From assembly GCA_963924555.1 (NCBI GenBank), contig OZ004595.1, forward strand, positions 3,844,001 to 3,908,000: a DNA stretch of 64,000 nt, given 5' to 3'. Position numbers and translations under genes: made by a program. A model generated the notes under the pieces. That model did no database searches and was not told the DNA's origin. It saw nothing but the letters and a program-made list of their open reading frames with translations. Of the stretch, positions 12,501 through 27,500 are shown in pieces. Position 1 is the first letter of the stretch. Each line of letters begins with the position of its first letter. Origin of the DNA: Crambe crambe. Its lineage: Eukaryota; Porifera; Demospongiae; Poecilosclerida; Crambeidae.

Positions 12501-15500
12501 GTACTAAAAGAAGCTACTGCACAAATTGGCTATACCATGAATTGGGAAATTTTTTATGTTGATCGCAAGCGAAGCGAGCCCCTCTCTATGATATACAAAC
12601 TGGATAGTGGCGATATATTATGATATGTATGTACGTCAAGCCCTGAGGGTAAATTACTGTGCATGCGTAAAATAGCTATAGAAACGATTGCAAAGCTTTT
12701 AGCTAACGAAGCAAATGATCACTGCTCCAAAACTGAGCAGCAAAAAAGAGCAAGGCTAGACCGAAGGATAGAGGCAGAAGAAGCTCTGAATCGGTGGAAC
12801 AAATACGATCAAGGCTTGATAAAGGGATAGAGCAAGAAGAAAACGATAAGCAGAGTCTGAGGATTCCAAATTTAGAAGAATGAAAGAGATAGAGAAAAAA
12901 GAAGAGTGACAGGGAAATAAGGCTGGACAAAAAAAGCAGAAACTAAACAAAGTTAATATTATCAAGGCTCTACGAGAAGAGTGCATGCAACAGAGGGCAT
13001 GCAACTCCAAAATGTCATAATGCAACATGCACAATATTTCTACTAAAAATAGTAACAATTCTTCTAAAAATATGGTCAGGGTACAAATGAAGTACAAATG
13101 ACTTTCACCAACTGCTTTGCTCACCTATTGAATATGTTACATGAACATATACATACCCTAATTAATTTTTGTGGTCATGTTCAACAACAAAAATTAATTA
13201 CATTAAAAGTAATTATCTTGTACAAAAGCTAATTATAAGTAAGCTATAACAATGGAAAATAATTAACATTAAAATTGTAAACATTCTAATGAAAAGTTCC
13301 CAATTTACTGTATGTTGGTATGTGGTAGATGTTCGCTCGTTATTGGGCACTCATTATTGGGTGCACCTTGCAACTAGGGATTTATAGTATTTAGAGACCG
13401 AAGGTCCTGGGCTGTAGAGACTGAGCATAGCGATGACTCTACTAATGGCCTGTGTATCTTACCGTAGACTCCATTGGTCTTAGTATTTAACTGATTTAGA
13501 ATACACATGCAGGACGCCCGCATTCCGAATTAATTAAAAGCCCACTTTAAAACACCCAATTAATGCACACCACAAAAATGTTGCTTTGGCCTTGGTCACG
13601 CATGCACTTCCTGTCACAACTCTGCACTTTGCATAGAGTAAGTATTGCAGTGCTCCACTGCTAGCCTAGCCTCCCGCTTTTTTTGCGGGGCGGTGGAAAG
13701 CAGGGACTGGTATAAGTTGCGTGTACATACACTTAATTAAACACGTAATAATACATAAAATTTCATGCATGATGAATGATGTAATCATAAAAACGTATGT
13801 GGCATGCGCGCATGCTTAAAGCTAGTTAGCTAGCTGGCTCCAGACCTTATCCACATCAGTGAAATAAACTAAAACACAACAAGAACAGCACTATCCCTCT
13901 CAAGCCAAGCTTATGGTCAAAAACATTAGATATATGATACTTTGATAGCAGCGACTCTTCTCGTCTTACCAGTTGGTAGCGACACAAACAAGTCACTTCT
14001 TTTCATAAACAGCTTGCACAGAACGCTTCTGAGAGTGAGGTGAGTTGAATTTAGCACAGAAAGAGCAAAAGCGACAGAACAGTCTCTAGCCTTGTTCCCA
14101 GGCCCCTCCCATGAAGAAGGGAGAGGGCCTGGTACAGATTGTTTGTGCATGCTCTATTATCTTTGTAAAGCACTCAGCATATTTAAGCATAAACTTCTAA
14201 TGTCACGAACATCAAACGGATAAGCTCCAGCTATCGTGGCAAGCCGTATTTGTGGTCTGTAATATTACTCCGTTTTGAATCCAACGAGATTAAACAATGT
14301 GTGGAGAAATTTACTGAAATATTTACTGAAAAGTTAGCGCATGTGCAAACAGTCTGTACCAGGCCCTCTCCCTTCTTTGTGGGAGGGGCCAGGGACGAGG
14401 CTAAACAGTCTCTATCTAGAGCTGCTGACTCAGCTCTCAAAATTACGATGATGTAATGTTTATTACGATTTGTGTAACGGATGTGCCTGAAAGTATAGCG
14501 AATCCCCTTAATTGAAGGGATGGAGAGCATGTGCATGCAACTTATACCAGGCCCTTCACTTTTCCACCGCCCTGTGAAAAAAGCTGGCTGTGTACGAGGC
14601 TAATAGTTCCAAGACCATACAGATTTGCTAGATGCGTGCCATAGTAGAAAAGTGGTGCGCACATCCTCACACTACTGCTTATTAGCAATGATAGTGGTGA
14701 CCACTAGTGTCTAGACTTATGCTGTGGAGAACCACAGCCTCTTATCTGTGGTTGTCCTCAAGGTGTTCATTTACAGCAGGAAGGTATGCCACAAAAATAA
14801 ATGTATCATCTGTGCCAGAGGTGTTCATTTACAATTCAATTATAAGTGCAGAGGAATAATTACACAACAAAATTGTATCCCATAACAATAATAATAGACA
14901 TTTCAATGGCAAGTGGCTGCAAGGAGTGGCCAAAGGCAACCTCCAGACACCACCCATCCAAAGTGGTAAGCGACAACCCAGATATGCCAAAAGATGAGCA
15001 GAGGTTCATTTAGGGGAAGACATTCCACTTCAGAACTGCATGTGTTGTGCTCATAGCAGAGAGGCTGCCCGGTATCTCGCTGATCCATAGTACATTCCTA
15101 CATGGAAAAGAGAAGAGCATACACCGAGTGTGGCTACATGTATGTATCCAGAGTGCACTGCCACACCCACTGAAGAAAGGGTTATTACAGCAAGCAAAAG
15201 TATACAGTCAGTCTTCTATGAAATCATCAAGACCCAGGAGGGATACTCTACATTATACGTATGTGAAACACATTACCAGTCACTGTACAGGCAAACATAT
15301 TTGCCAACTACATGTGCTGCATGTGGAGCCAAACCAAGGCTCGACATGATGCCTATTTCATGGACTGTCCAGATGCACACCTAGTGTCTGAACATTTTCA
15401 GCGTGCAGGCTTTGACATGCATTTGGAACCAACTATTTGTTGTAAGTCCTGCTACGACGCCCACAGAGTTATAATAGGCAAGGGGCACACAAACAAAGAC

Positions 15501-18500
15501 GATGCCCATGTGAAGACTGTAAGAAGGTTTTCCTTCACATGTATGATGCTGTTCACAACAAACCCACATGCAATACAGAATTGCACCACCTAGTGGCAGA
15601 AGCTATTGAGGTTCAAAGAAACTCACCAAGCTATTGAACAGGCTAGGAGCACACACACATGACAGGCTTGTTACAGCTGTGGCAGAGAGGGAAAAAACCA
15701 AAGGAATTTGGAACAAGCTGTCAAAATCAATTTGTACAATTACAATCCCGATAGATTACACTCTTAAAAAGTGGTGCACTCCTGTTTTTTCACCCTATAC
15801 CGGACAATTTACCTGATGTACTGGGCAATGCTTTTTGCTCTAAGCCTACACTTGTTCGTGTCTGACTTTCCATTTTTACAAGAGGCATTAAAACGTGCAA
15901 AAGTTGCTCACCCTCGATCACGTGTCTTCTAGGGTGACACCTGCCTTCCCACACAAACATCCAATGATACTGCATTCCTGAAGTTAGAAACTGGTAGATC
16001 AAATAGATACAATTTTTATGAGCAATTGCTAGAAATACTAGAGGGGTAATTCCATGTCAAATCAACAAGCAAAATGCACTTGTGTTTCAGATTTCCATGA
16101 AACTTGGTAGACTTGTACCTAGTGTGAAGTTATTGAGCCACACCTATTTTGGGTGCATACAATTGTACGGCTTCAGCGTTATTAGCCATATATTTTTTCA
16201 GCATTTTGGTCACCCTGCACCACGTTCTTGACTGTAACTTTCCTAAAAATTGGTATTAGGAGAAATGTTGTATATCATCTTGTTAGCATAGAATTCTCTT
16301 TCATATGACATATTGGAAGGGTGGTGATCCATTGACACAGGTCAAAGGTCAACATCATTAACCTCACCTTCTTTGAAAACAGATTTGTGGATTTTTTAAA
16401 TATCACCCCCTTTTGATCTTCACTAATAACTGTTAAAGTGGTAAACATTTGGTGTTGGGATCACATTGGGATTCAGAGATATGGGAACAACCTTGTACCC
16501 AATAGGGTCCCAATTACGATAATTTGACAATCCGTGGTAATGTAAAGTTAAAAAACATGACAATATGATCAACTATAGTGAGATGTAAGCTTTTTTGTTA
16601 ATTCACGACTCTCTTTCCGAGTTATTGTGTATGTGCGACCTGTTGCAGTGTTGGGGCTGACTCTTGCTAGAAGGTCAGTGATAGGGACAGACAAAATGTC
16701 TGGGATTGAATGGTAGCAATAAGAACGAGCTGGTCCATGAGGGTGCAAGAAAGTTACTTTGACTTCTGCATTTTCTGGGTCGACACTAAGTATACATGCC
16801 AACCACCACTCATTCTCATACACACAGATTACGAATCCTGACAGCCCGTCTAGTTCTAGCTCTCCTTCATCTTTCACCACCTTCTCCTCCTTTTGTTCTC
16901 CAGAATTAGACTACAGCTTCACTGCTACTAGGTGCCTACTCAATGGAATAAATGCATGCAGCTTCCTTGTGCCAGGAATTGTACGGGAATTCTGAAAACG
17001 ATTTTCTAATTCCCGCTTAACAACCTCATACTTTTTTGTACTGCAGTATCTGAAAACTGTAGCAGGGATGTTCTCCTTTGCCCATTGGTACAACTATGTG
17101 GGGCTCATTATTTGTTGATCATACGGCTTTTGGAGGCTTGCTCTTGCAGCAAGGCGCTTCACAGTTCCACCAACTCCATCACAAGCACCCTTTCCGTGTG
17201 ATGTGGCCGAGAAGTGCCATTCTGCCTTCATCCCGAAGTTTGCTTCATGACTACAGAGGTTTACAAAGTTCTTTCGGTTTTTGTACTGTGAATTCAGCAG
17301 CTCCATCTGAGAAGTACGTTACTTTCTTGATGTCAGCAAAAGGGAGAGCTGATTTCAAGAATGTGATCAATTCCCTTTGGAAAAGGTGTACCGCCACAGT
17401 GTCATGCTGTAAGCAATCTGAGATAACAACGAAACTGATGTGATGCTCTTCTTCTGAGTGCTGGTAATAAACTACAAATGGGTGAATGGTAGCTTGTGAG
17501 TTGTTCTAGTGCATACCCTGGGCTGCATCCTGAACTACAAACGAGTAATTCTCTGAAAAATCAGCCACTACAGCAAACTCTCCTCTCCCTCTTTCAGTTC
17601 TTTCTTGCATTCACTGAAGAACTGTGCCTGTTGTGTCGCAATGAATGAGTGAGGAATGAGCACCTCTACCTTCTCAATGAAGGCCTCAATGAAGTCTTCA
17701 AACGGTAGCCTAGCTGTCTCGAGTGTGGTCCTATCTACACTTACCCACTGCTGGTAAATGACATTGTCTATTGCTTTCTTTTCAAAGTGAATCATCATAG
17801 ACTCCTTAAGCATCTCAGTGCCAGGGCAAGCAGTACACTTTTCCAAATAACATTTAGGCTGAGGGGGGTTGCAAACTCCCTGTGCAATGATATCCTTGTG
17901 AGATTTGTCAAGCTCAGCAACATGGATCATCAGCTTGACATTCTGATGATACGTGCACACACAGACTGTGTGCTTTCCACTGGCACCTGCTAAAACACAA
18001 TGCTTTGGCCATAGACTAGTGAACTTGGAAAACCCAATATGATCTGAAGGGTGCTGATCCTTAAGATAGCATACAGCTCTCGAAGGTCACAAAGAACAAG
18101 TCTTTTCTGTCGACCCTCACCTTTCCTAATAGAAATGTAGTCCTTTCTGCCAGGCATCACTCTGCTGACCTCGTCACTTTGATAGAACCTGTGTACGAGG
18201 TGCACAGTTTGTTCAGCTAGAGCATGCCCACGCTTGAGATCTGGCATTGCCAGAACTCCTTTCTCTTTGACCAGCTTCTTGGCTTGCCGTGCCATAAAGT
18301 TGGTTGTTTTGAATTCCTCCTGGATCCTTTTGACTGACCAACTTTTTGGTAGCACTGTCAGAATCTGCATTTTTTCGCTCCTGGTTGCTGTCGGAAATTT
18401 CTCTCTGAGTTGTGAAACTATTTCACAGTCACTGCACGAGGGCCTTTCACTGATTACAGCCTTTTGCATCATTGTAGTTATCTTGTCAACTTTCTGCTTC

Positions 18501-21500
18501 GACCTCTTCTTGGACCTCTTAAGCTTCGTCTTCGTTATTGGTGTTTCACCAAAGGTTTCCAAGCACATGTTCACTAATGCTACTGACTCAAAGGGTTCTG
18601 CTTCACCACTAGGAGTGACTGCAGCAGGATCTGTCTCTGGTCCTTCATCTGGAGACTCCAGAAGCTTGGATTGTTCATCTGGAGACTCCACAAGCTCAGG
18701 TGTAGTCTCTCTGGGTTCAGGAGTAGGAGAGGGAGTGCTGGTCTGGGAAAGCTGCTTCCTACAACTTGCACAAATCTTTTGTCCATGTGTTAATGATGGT
18801 GCTTTTGCGATCATCCAATTATTGACTTGTCGAAGTTGTTTCTTGTTTCTGACAAAACGGCTAGGCTTACCAAAAGGATTACAACAAATATTTGTCTACT
18901 GAGAAACACCTTCAGCCATTTCCAAATATCAATGAGAACCACTAGCTATAACGAAGGACCGACACATTCACTAGCACACCTTAGCTGTTCACTATCAAGA
19001 GCACTCAATTAGCATTGAGAGTGGTTTCTATGGTGGGTCACTGTCAATGCAGCTACTGACAACTGGCAAAATGCCTGAAATTGTTTCATAGACCTATCAG
19101 GTAGGATGTAATACGTAACTACATGATATTGTACTTCACATATCTCTGAATCCCAATGTGATCCCAACATCAAATGTATACCACTTCAGTGAAGATCAAA
19201 AGGGGATGGTATCGAAAAAATCCACAAATCCATTTTCGAAAAAGGTGAATGATAAGGTTAATGATGTTGACCTTTGACCTGTGTCAATGGATCACCACCC
19301 TTCCAGTATGTCATATGAAAGAGAATTTTATGCCTAACAAGATGATATACAATATTTCTCCTAATACCAATTTTTAGGAAGGTTACAGTCAAGAACGTGG
19401 TGCAGGGTGACCAAAATGCTGAAAAAATATATGGCTAATAATGCTGAAGCCATACAATTGTATGCACCCAAAATAGGTGTGACTCTCTAACTTCACACTA
19501 GGTACAAGTCTACCAAGTTTCGTGGAAATCTGAAACATAAGTGCATTTTGCTTGTTGATTTGACATGGAATTACCCAGAGACAAACCACAAATAACTCAA
19601 CGCCATCTTTTCCATCGTAAATGGGTGTGGTACATCGCTTCCAGTCTGCAAATAAAAGTGTCAAAATTAATCTTTTAATAAATCCATGAAACCTGGAATG
19701 TGGATAATGAATATTATTAGAGCATAGCTGTGCTGAATAGAGCATTCTGATTGGTCAAAAAGGTCTCTAAATCACTTAGAGTCTCAAACTTAGAGCCAGA
19801 GTGCATGTAAGAGCAGAAACATTATTTCTTGGTATGTAATAACTCCAGCCAGTAGTGCTTGTTTTCACTTAAGCAGTAGCATAGAGCGTCTTGTTCTCAT
19901 GAATTGTTCATCAAAATTACTTCAACACACTGTCAGAAATAAGAGCTAATCTTTCTAGTCACTGGTAAGCTAGTACTTGTAAGATGTGCTTTGAGACTAG
20001 GAGGGAAATGCACAAGTGTAGTTAGCTGTACAGGCGGAACAGCACTGGACAAAACTTCTAGCTGGCTTGGCATTTTGTGTGGTATCCAGCTGCCTCATGC
20101 AGTAGTTTCTAGCTATAAGGCAAGTGTTTATATTATTGAGAAAAATATAGGTACTGAAAAGAAAAATTGGTAGAAAGGATAATGACAGGATAGAAGAAAT
20201 TCAAGCACTAGTAATTTGCCAAGGCCTATTAGCAGCTAATTCCACCAATGCAGAAAGCTTAGTTAGTATTGGCATGCAGTGTTGTGAGACATCACCTAAC
20301 GTGACTATCACTCCATATGTGTAGGTCTGCTGAGCAAGCTTGAGCTAGCTCTTGATATAGATAATGTGAATTATCTGAACTCTGTATTGTTAAGGATTGG
20401 ATGTACTGCGCATGTACAGTGAATTGATGACGTTCTCTGTTTTGATTGGCTATAGTCTAAAGTACCAACGATAGTTCAGTTATGTGCACGAGCATTCTGG
20501 TCAAGTTGCATATGGTATAGTGAGTAGCTACATGGCTGAGAACCAAATTTATTACAAGAAGCTGTATACCCTTAGCCTATTAATTAGTGGTCATTGAGAT
20601 ACAACATGAGAGCAATTAATTCACCACCAAACTGTGTTATCTTAATGAGGTGGTGTAGAAATTCTGTAGTAGTTACTGACTGAGTTAGGATCTAACCAGG
20701 GGGGGGGGGATTGGACAAGGTCAATTATTGCTGAGTAGGCACTTTTTATTCACATAGAATTTCAATACATTTTTTGAAGTTGCTATTCCTCGAGATGTGT
20801 ACACTTTGAATTGACTTGAATTGGACTGTAGATAGATCTAACAGGTAGATTTCTGAAAATCGACTGAACCCAATCCATCCCCGTCCTGTTTTGGAGATTC
20901 AGAAAAAGGTTAATTGCTAACTGAATTTCAAAGCCCAGCTAAAACTGGTTTGCTTTCTAGCAACTAGCTTACTAGATCTTTCTTGTGCCCAGGTAAAATC
21001 ATCTACATACGCTTAAAGCTGGTATCAAACATCAGGTTAATTACATTCCAACCATTCTTTACTGCGCGTCTATTCTTACAAAGCTTTGCGAACCAATTTC
21101 ATGAAAAACTTGTCCAACCCCCCCTGGGATCTAACTAGTCACTAAGATCCCTCATGAATAATTAAACAATCATTAACCACAAAGAACACAAATTACAACA
21201 CAACAGTGCAGTAAACTGTTCAAGTCAGCAGGAATTACTGGTGCCAGTAGATAGTTAGACCTGAGGCTAGACATGCTACAGGCATGCACTAATTCCACAG
21301 CTATAGGTAAAAGAAACTATTTCGCCTATGGATCCCTGATTTGATTTCTAAGGCAGTTCAACTACTTCGATTTCTTAGCTAAAGAGTGGTGTCTTTCAGC
21401 AAATTTTCCCAACCCAGCTTGATAGGATGTTGTTTTCTTCACTCAGAAAAACTACAGATAGTTAGACTTGAGACTAGACATGCCACATGGCATGCACTAA

Positions 21501-24500
21501 CTCCACAGCTATAGGTATCTCAGCTTAAACTAGCTACCTACGATTTCTAAAGTTAGGCAGTTCAACTTCGATTTCTTATAGCACCCCAAGGCTCAGTAAT
21601 GGCTTCAGCATAGTTTGGGCTGCTATACAGCTAAGAAACCTTGGTTTCACTGTCTAATTGTAAAGTGGTGTAGGATATGTTATAAGCTATAATTTTACAG
21701 TGAAACCTGGTAGTCTAGTCAATAGTTTCTAAGTTTCTCTAACTAATTTGAATGACATACTGTACTTCATTAGATCTCGTGGAGATGGTCAAGGACATGA
21801 GTATGTGTTACTGAATGGTGAAGTATGTGAAGTTCAAGAAAACAAGAAAAATTTTACATTTTGTCTGCATTGTAAGGGGGTTCCAGAGATGTATTTCAGT
21901 TTAGATGAAGAAGAGGTGTATCTTGAATGGCTGTCAAAACTACATGCAGCTTGCAATTCAGGTATAGTATTACCATTGGCAATGATAACGTAGTGAAACT
22001 CACTTGCTACAGCTGCAGAATACGCTGATGCCTTACAAACTGGTACACCAAATACTGACAATGAAGTACAAGCTATTATGGATGAATCTTCCAAGGTATT
22101 TTATGTACAATAATGTCTGTTGCTTAAAATAACAGTCCCAGTTGTTGGGGTAGTGTGTATGTGTGTGTGTGTGTGTATTAATGGAGTCACTGACAGTGAG
22201 TGGTTTTCAATCTGGGCATGGTATTTATCCATTCTTTCACTAGTTAGTGTGGCTAACCATCTATCACCATATCACCAGTCCACCAAGCTGGAAATAGGTA
22301 CCTAGGATTGTCTCTCCTACATCAGCTGTAGCCCAAGTAGGACTTCTGGTGACATTTTGATGAGAGACAGTCAGTCTTCCTGTGAATTCCTGGCCAGGCT
22401 CCAGGAGGTTGCGAGCACTATGATTCGAGTGTGTGTGTGTGTTGTGTATGACTTGGATAACTCAATATACGTAATTATAATCATGATTAATATTAATGGT
22501 TCAAATAGATTTTGGCTAATTAAGATTCCCAATAATGACCACTGCCTGCCTGTGTGTATCAATGGTGATTTTGTTTTATGATTTCTTATGATCCTAACAC
22601 ACTTGTCTGTCTTTAATAGGAGTAGTTACTCTTTCTTCCTTCCTTGAGATATTCTTATCCAGTCATCAGGTCCCACTCTATCTGATCCATCACCACAGGC
22701 TTCAGTCCCACCCCCCCCCCCCCTAGTATATCAGTCAAGATTGTATATACCTCTTGAACTCCACTACTATAGTTCAGGTTATTTCTTGCTTGTGACTTCT
22801 GTGTGACATCATGCTTGTACCAGTTAACAAATTGATTAGCAAACTGTGATTTTAGTTATCTACACCTTCTGTATCTAAATTCATGAGTCTAGATAATTAT
22901 ACTAAGTTATGTACCTAATGGCCGAGGATTTCACCATGTGCTCTACACATCATTTACATCCTTGTCATGCATAATGTCATGGCTATAAATCACTGGAAGC
23001 AAAGAACCAATTTGAATTAACTACTTGGAAGTTAGGAGAGAAGTATGTTATCTCTGAAAAATATGTATAGCTATTATTGCCCCATAAGTTTTAGAGCTAA
23101 ATTCCCAGTGTAGATGAGTAGGTAATGGTTGACAAACGAGCGTACGTGCGCATTAAGTATATGGAGTATATATCGATATAGTACAGCCTGCAACTCTAGC
23201 CTTTATCCAATTTTAATACTGAAGAGTATCGTCTAGACATCATTAAGGCTGAAATTGAAGCGCTCTAATCGCTACTGGCAGCATGGTGGACACACATAGA
23301 TACACAAACTGAGTACTATAACCCTTGCGCATGCGCTGAGGCTTAATAAGTACTGCAAATGGGGATGGTTATTCTCCATTATCAGTGAGATGGTCCCTGT
23401 GCAAGATAATACCTTGACTAAAGTCTATTTGCATTCACCTTGCCCCTTGATCATTCACTATAACTAACCAAATTTCTAGTTTAGTGCATCAACAGAGAGC
23501 TGATTATCCACTCTCTCTGCTGGTGTTTGAAATTTGAAATTTGGGTAGTGTATCAGTGAGTGTGGGGCTTTCCCAACTAAGCTACTGTACAAGGAAGATA
23601 TTTCATTGCTAATTTCAAATGATAAACTTTGCCATTGTAACTAGTACGTATAACCAACATCACCATACTATATCAATACGCAGCACCAATATCAAGCTGA
23701 TGCAAATCTATATATATATATTCTATGCTGGTTCCTGGAAGGGATGAACTTACCATACCCAAGATCGAGTCTACAACTGTCTCATGTAAATTATTGGTCA
23801 AATGAAAAGAACACAAAAGACTATCTAATGAAATAATTATTCCTAAAGTCTATTTGCATTCACCTTGCCCTCATATTAGTTTTGCGATGACTAATTTAAA
23901 TCAAAGCCAAAGCAAGATAATTTAGATCATAGGTGCAGAATTCACATAACCAGCAGCTTAGGCCTGGTTCTTGAAGAGTGTTGATCATGCATGAGTATTA
24001 TAGAGAGATCCATAAAATAGTGACCTCTGGATGTTGGATGCATGAGCACCACAGACATTTTATAGTGCTATAGTTTGCCAGCTGTAACTCAAATTAAAAC
24101 AAATGCACACTACCAGAAAGTTGAAGATAAATTAAACATATCCACATAGGCAAGGTCACTTATTTCCCTATCTTGAATGTATGAAAAAGTTCCCTATCTT
24201 GAATGTATGAAAGAGTTTTAAAAAAGTAACCAACCAATTTTTGGTTTAGAAAAAATGAACTTCACTTTCCCTGCATACTCCTGCACAATCATGTTCCATT
24301 CACATGTGGACAGATATGAGCATGTGCACTTAGTGGTACATGGTCCACTGCTACTGAGTATCATTTTTGCTTATTTTTATATGATCACTATTATTCTTTC
24401 TAGTTTGTTGATTCAATTTACAATGTTCCTCGGACTGCTTCCATTGATGTTAATCAACTATATGATACTCCTCGAGGGAATCCAACTTCATGTAAATCTG

Positions 24501-27500
24501 GGGGGATGACTTCTGATGCTGCTATAGATGCTGGTATATATAATGTTCCACGAAGTCTCATGTTGCAACCACCAGAAGATTCCAAAAGCCCAAGTTTGGA
24601 TGGAGAAGGAAATACGCAGTATTTGCTTGGAACAAATCCTCTTGACATATATGATTATCCTCGTGCTAGTATGTCACCTGATGAAGAAGGAATTTATGAT
24701 GATCCATTGGATATTATTGATATGGAGATATACGACTATCCTCCAGATGCAAATGATATAATTGGAGAGAATTTAGAAAGCAATCCTAATACTACCAGGA
24801 ACAGTACAGTTACTATGTCTAGTGAATATCCTCAGACAGATAGGGAGAGTACTAATATCTCTTATGATAGCTGGAGTACATTAAATTTGCCACCACTTCC
24901 TAGAAGTGCCCGACCTTTTTTGACTTTATCAGTGGGCTCCAATTCAGATGAAAATCAGGTGAGATGGAACCAAAAAAACCAATATCATAAATTTTATATC
25001 ACTAAAATTTAACAGTATAATGAATATTTCAAAAATGAGTGGAAGTATTTTTCAGTAAGCCTGTTGACCTTCAGGCATAACAGCTTGTTTTCTAATTAAT
25101 AATGTTATGGTTTTGTTTCTGAACCCCTATGTATATAATATATAATTATATATAATATAGAGTTGCCGTAATTCTGCTGTTAGTGGAGATATGGTGTATG
25201 ATCATCCTAGAACTCATAATTCACATGGTGATGTTTCTGGAGTTATGATGAGTTCAGCAGATAATGTCACTGATTCCCTGTCAAATGAATTATCAGATAC
25301 ATCAGCCCTGGAATATGGTCAATGTGCATTACGAGGATCTCTTTTTAAAAAGGAGAAATTTACATGGGTTAAACTTTTTTGTATAATCCGAAATAATTTT
25401 CTTGAGTGTCACAAGTCACATGGTGACTTTCAGAGTCCGAATTTAAAACTATTCTTACCTGGAAGTGAAGTAAAGGAAGTTGGGGGAGATGCGAAAAAGA
25501 AATGGACTTTCCAAGTAAGCACTGACAATAAATTCATAGAAAAGAAAGTGTTGTGTATATTTGTGTACTTTGATCACATATGTACGTCGGGTATTTTTAC
25601 AACACATTTCACAGTAGGTAATGCCACATGTGCTGAATCACCCTTATCAAATTGAATTTGGAAGTATATGTACCCACCTTTTTTCTGATCACAATTTTAC
25701 TCTTGGTACTAGGTTAAACATCCCAGAAGAGATGGTGTGTTAACATTTGCAGCAGACAGTGAAGAAGACTGTCGCCGTTGGATTAAAGCCTTTCAGTCTG
25801 GAGCTTCCATCCAAGTGCAGCCTGTGAAAACTGTTGAGGAGATAAGAATTACTGACTTGGAAATGAAAAAACGTTGGACATCCTTAGATAAGGATGGCTC
25901 ATCTCAGTTCACTGCCGCCCCCCAAGAGGTATTTTCTTTTCCTTTTAATCATTACATTTTACAGATCAATAGCCACGCATTCTATAACAAGTTTGTCTTC
26001 AAAAAGACCTGTGCCTCGGCACTGGTAGATTATGAGGTAGTCTAGTACAGTGCACACTGTTGAAATTCAATTCTAGCTAAGCTTTAATATGTATAATAAT
26101 AACATCAAATGAAATTCGAGTTAGTCAGTCCCCTCTGATTGGCTTTTCAAGTATTCACTTCCATGCAAGGCTTGTAGTTGATCTCATTGTTCTTGCCTTT
26201 CCCATCATCTGACATGACATGTGGTGTCTCTGTTCTTTACTCTCTCTTTCGGTGGTCTTGGCTTCCTGTTGCCAGCTAGCCTGTCTTAAGCTTTCTTCAC
26301 GATTAGACTGCCGTCTCTGCTGTTGCTTTCTGGCATGTAGTCGATGTTCTCTGGTGCTCTTGGCTTTCCTGTAGCCTGGCTAATCATGCCAAATGTACAC
26401 TACCTTGTTGAAATGTTCACTTGTCGATCACGAATTAGCCTAGAATGCCTGTCTCTGCTGTTTATGTCTGTTACTTTCTCTCGCTGTCTGAGCCTGTCTC
26501 TTGTCCATTCAAGTTGTTTACCTATCTATCTACACGTGCAATTGCGTGGGTGTACGTTACGTGAACGCGTGGGTGTGCTACTATTACGACGTACATACCA
26601 CCACCACCATAGTTGATCCCGGCACTGCGCCTCGGCACTCCGGTGCCGAGGCAAAAAGACCAATAAAAGGACCACATACTCAACCTACAGTATGTGAATT
26701 AGAATGCCAACAAGAGGAAGAGTGTTTTATAATTAGTACTAACTTTATGCAGTATGTTGTGTGTTATAATAATTGCCACTACCATAGGATATGAGTGTGA
26801 ATATATCCTCTCGGCGTAAAACTTTTTCTGCTGGGAATACTTCAGAAGATTATGCTTCAGATACTCTTAAGAGGCGACGCAAATTTTCTTGGGTCAAATC
26901 TAATTTTATGCGACGAAAGACTGAGAAGAAAATCATATCAGGCAGCCAGACAGACCTTAATTCAAACAGATTATCAACTATTAGTTTTGATACTAACCCA
27001 GAAAATTCCAGAGTTCCCCATCCTAATGATCCATTACGGAAAAGTGTCTCTCTCGAGTTACTACCAACTTCTGTAGAATCGGATGAAAATTTACAATCTA
27101 AAATGACTCAAGAAGGAAGTGAGCAGTTCCAAGGTTATCTCAGGTACATATGTATGTTAATGCTCTGTTTGCATACAAATGTTCATAGTACTGTAACTAT
27201 ACTATCCTGTAGTGATGGCACGGATTGCCCCATTGGACTAATACTTAGTATTTTCTTTCACAACTCCAGAATATTTCCCTCCTACAGTCAGAAACTCCTA
27301 ACTTGAAGATCAATGTGCTAGGACTCAAGCATGAAGACAAAGCAGTATAGCGACTTCTAAAACCGCTGTTTTCATCTGTCATCGTCATCATCATCAAACA
27401 ACTTATTTCAGAAATGGTTCATTCAAAAGCTATAATTTTTATACCACACTACTCAAAATTGACTGCGCTATAATCCTTTACCTTTAACTCAACATGTTCA

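Larger units (their letters stand above)
12354..21773 (+). other. Intron 4 of the multi-PH gene (9.4 kb), splits PH2
   Basis: Interrupts PH domain 2 between strands. Contents: a Helitron relic, a foldback element, a Cys-rich pseudogene, the 3.5-kb transposon and a MITE at 20.7-21.1 kb. Direct repeats of acatgcca(c)atggcatgcact type occur at 21.27 and 21.48 kb. No further exon supported. Confidence 0.7.

Noticed and set aside
18234-18902. A 222-codon plus-strand ORF
   Set aside because: It is antisense to the transposase-like gene, whose minus-strand frame has recognisable motifs; the plus frame has none.
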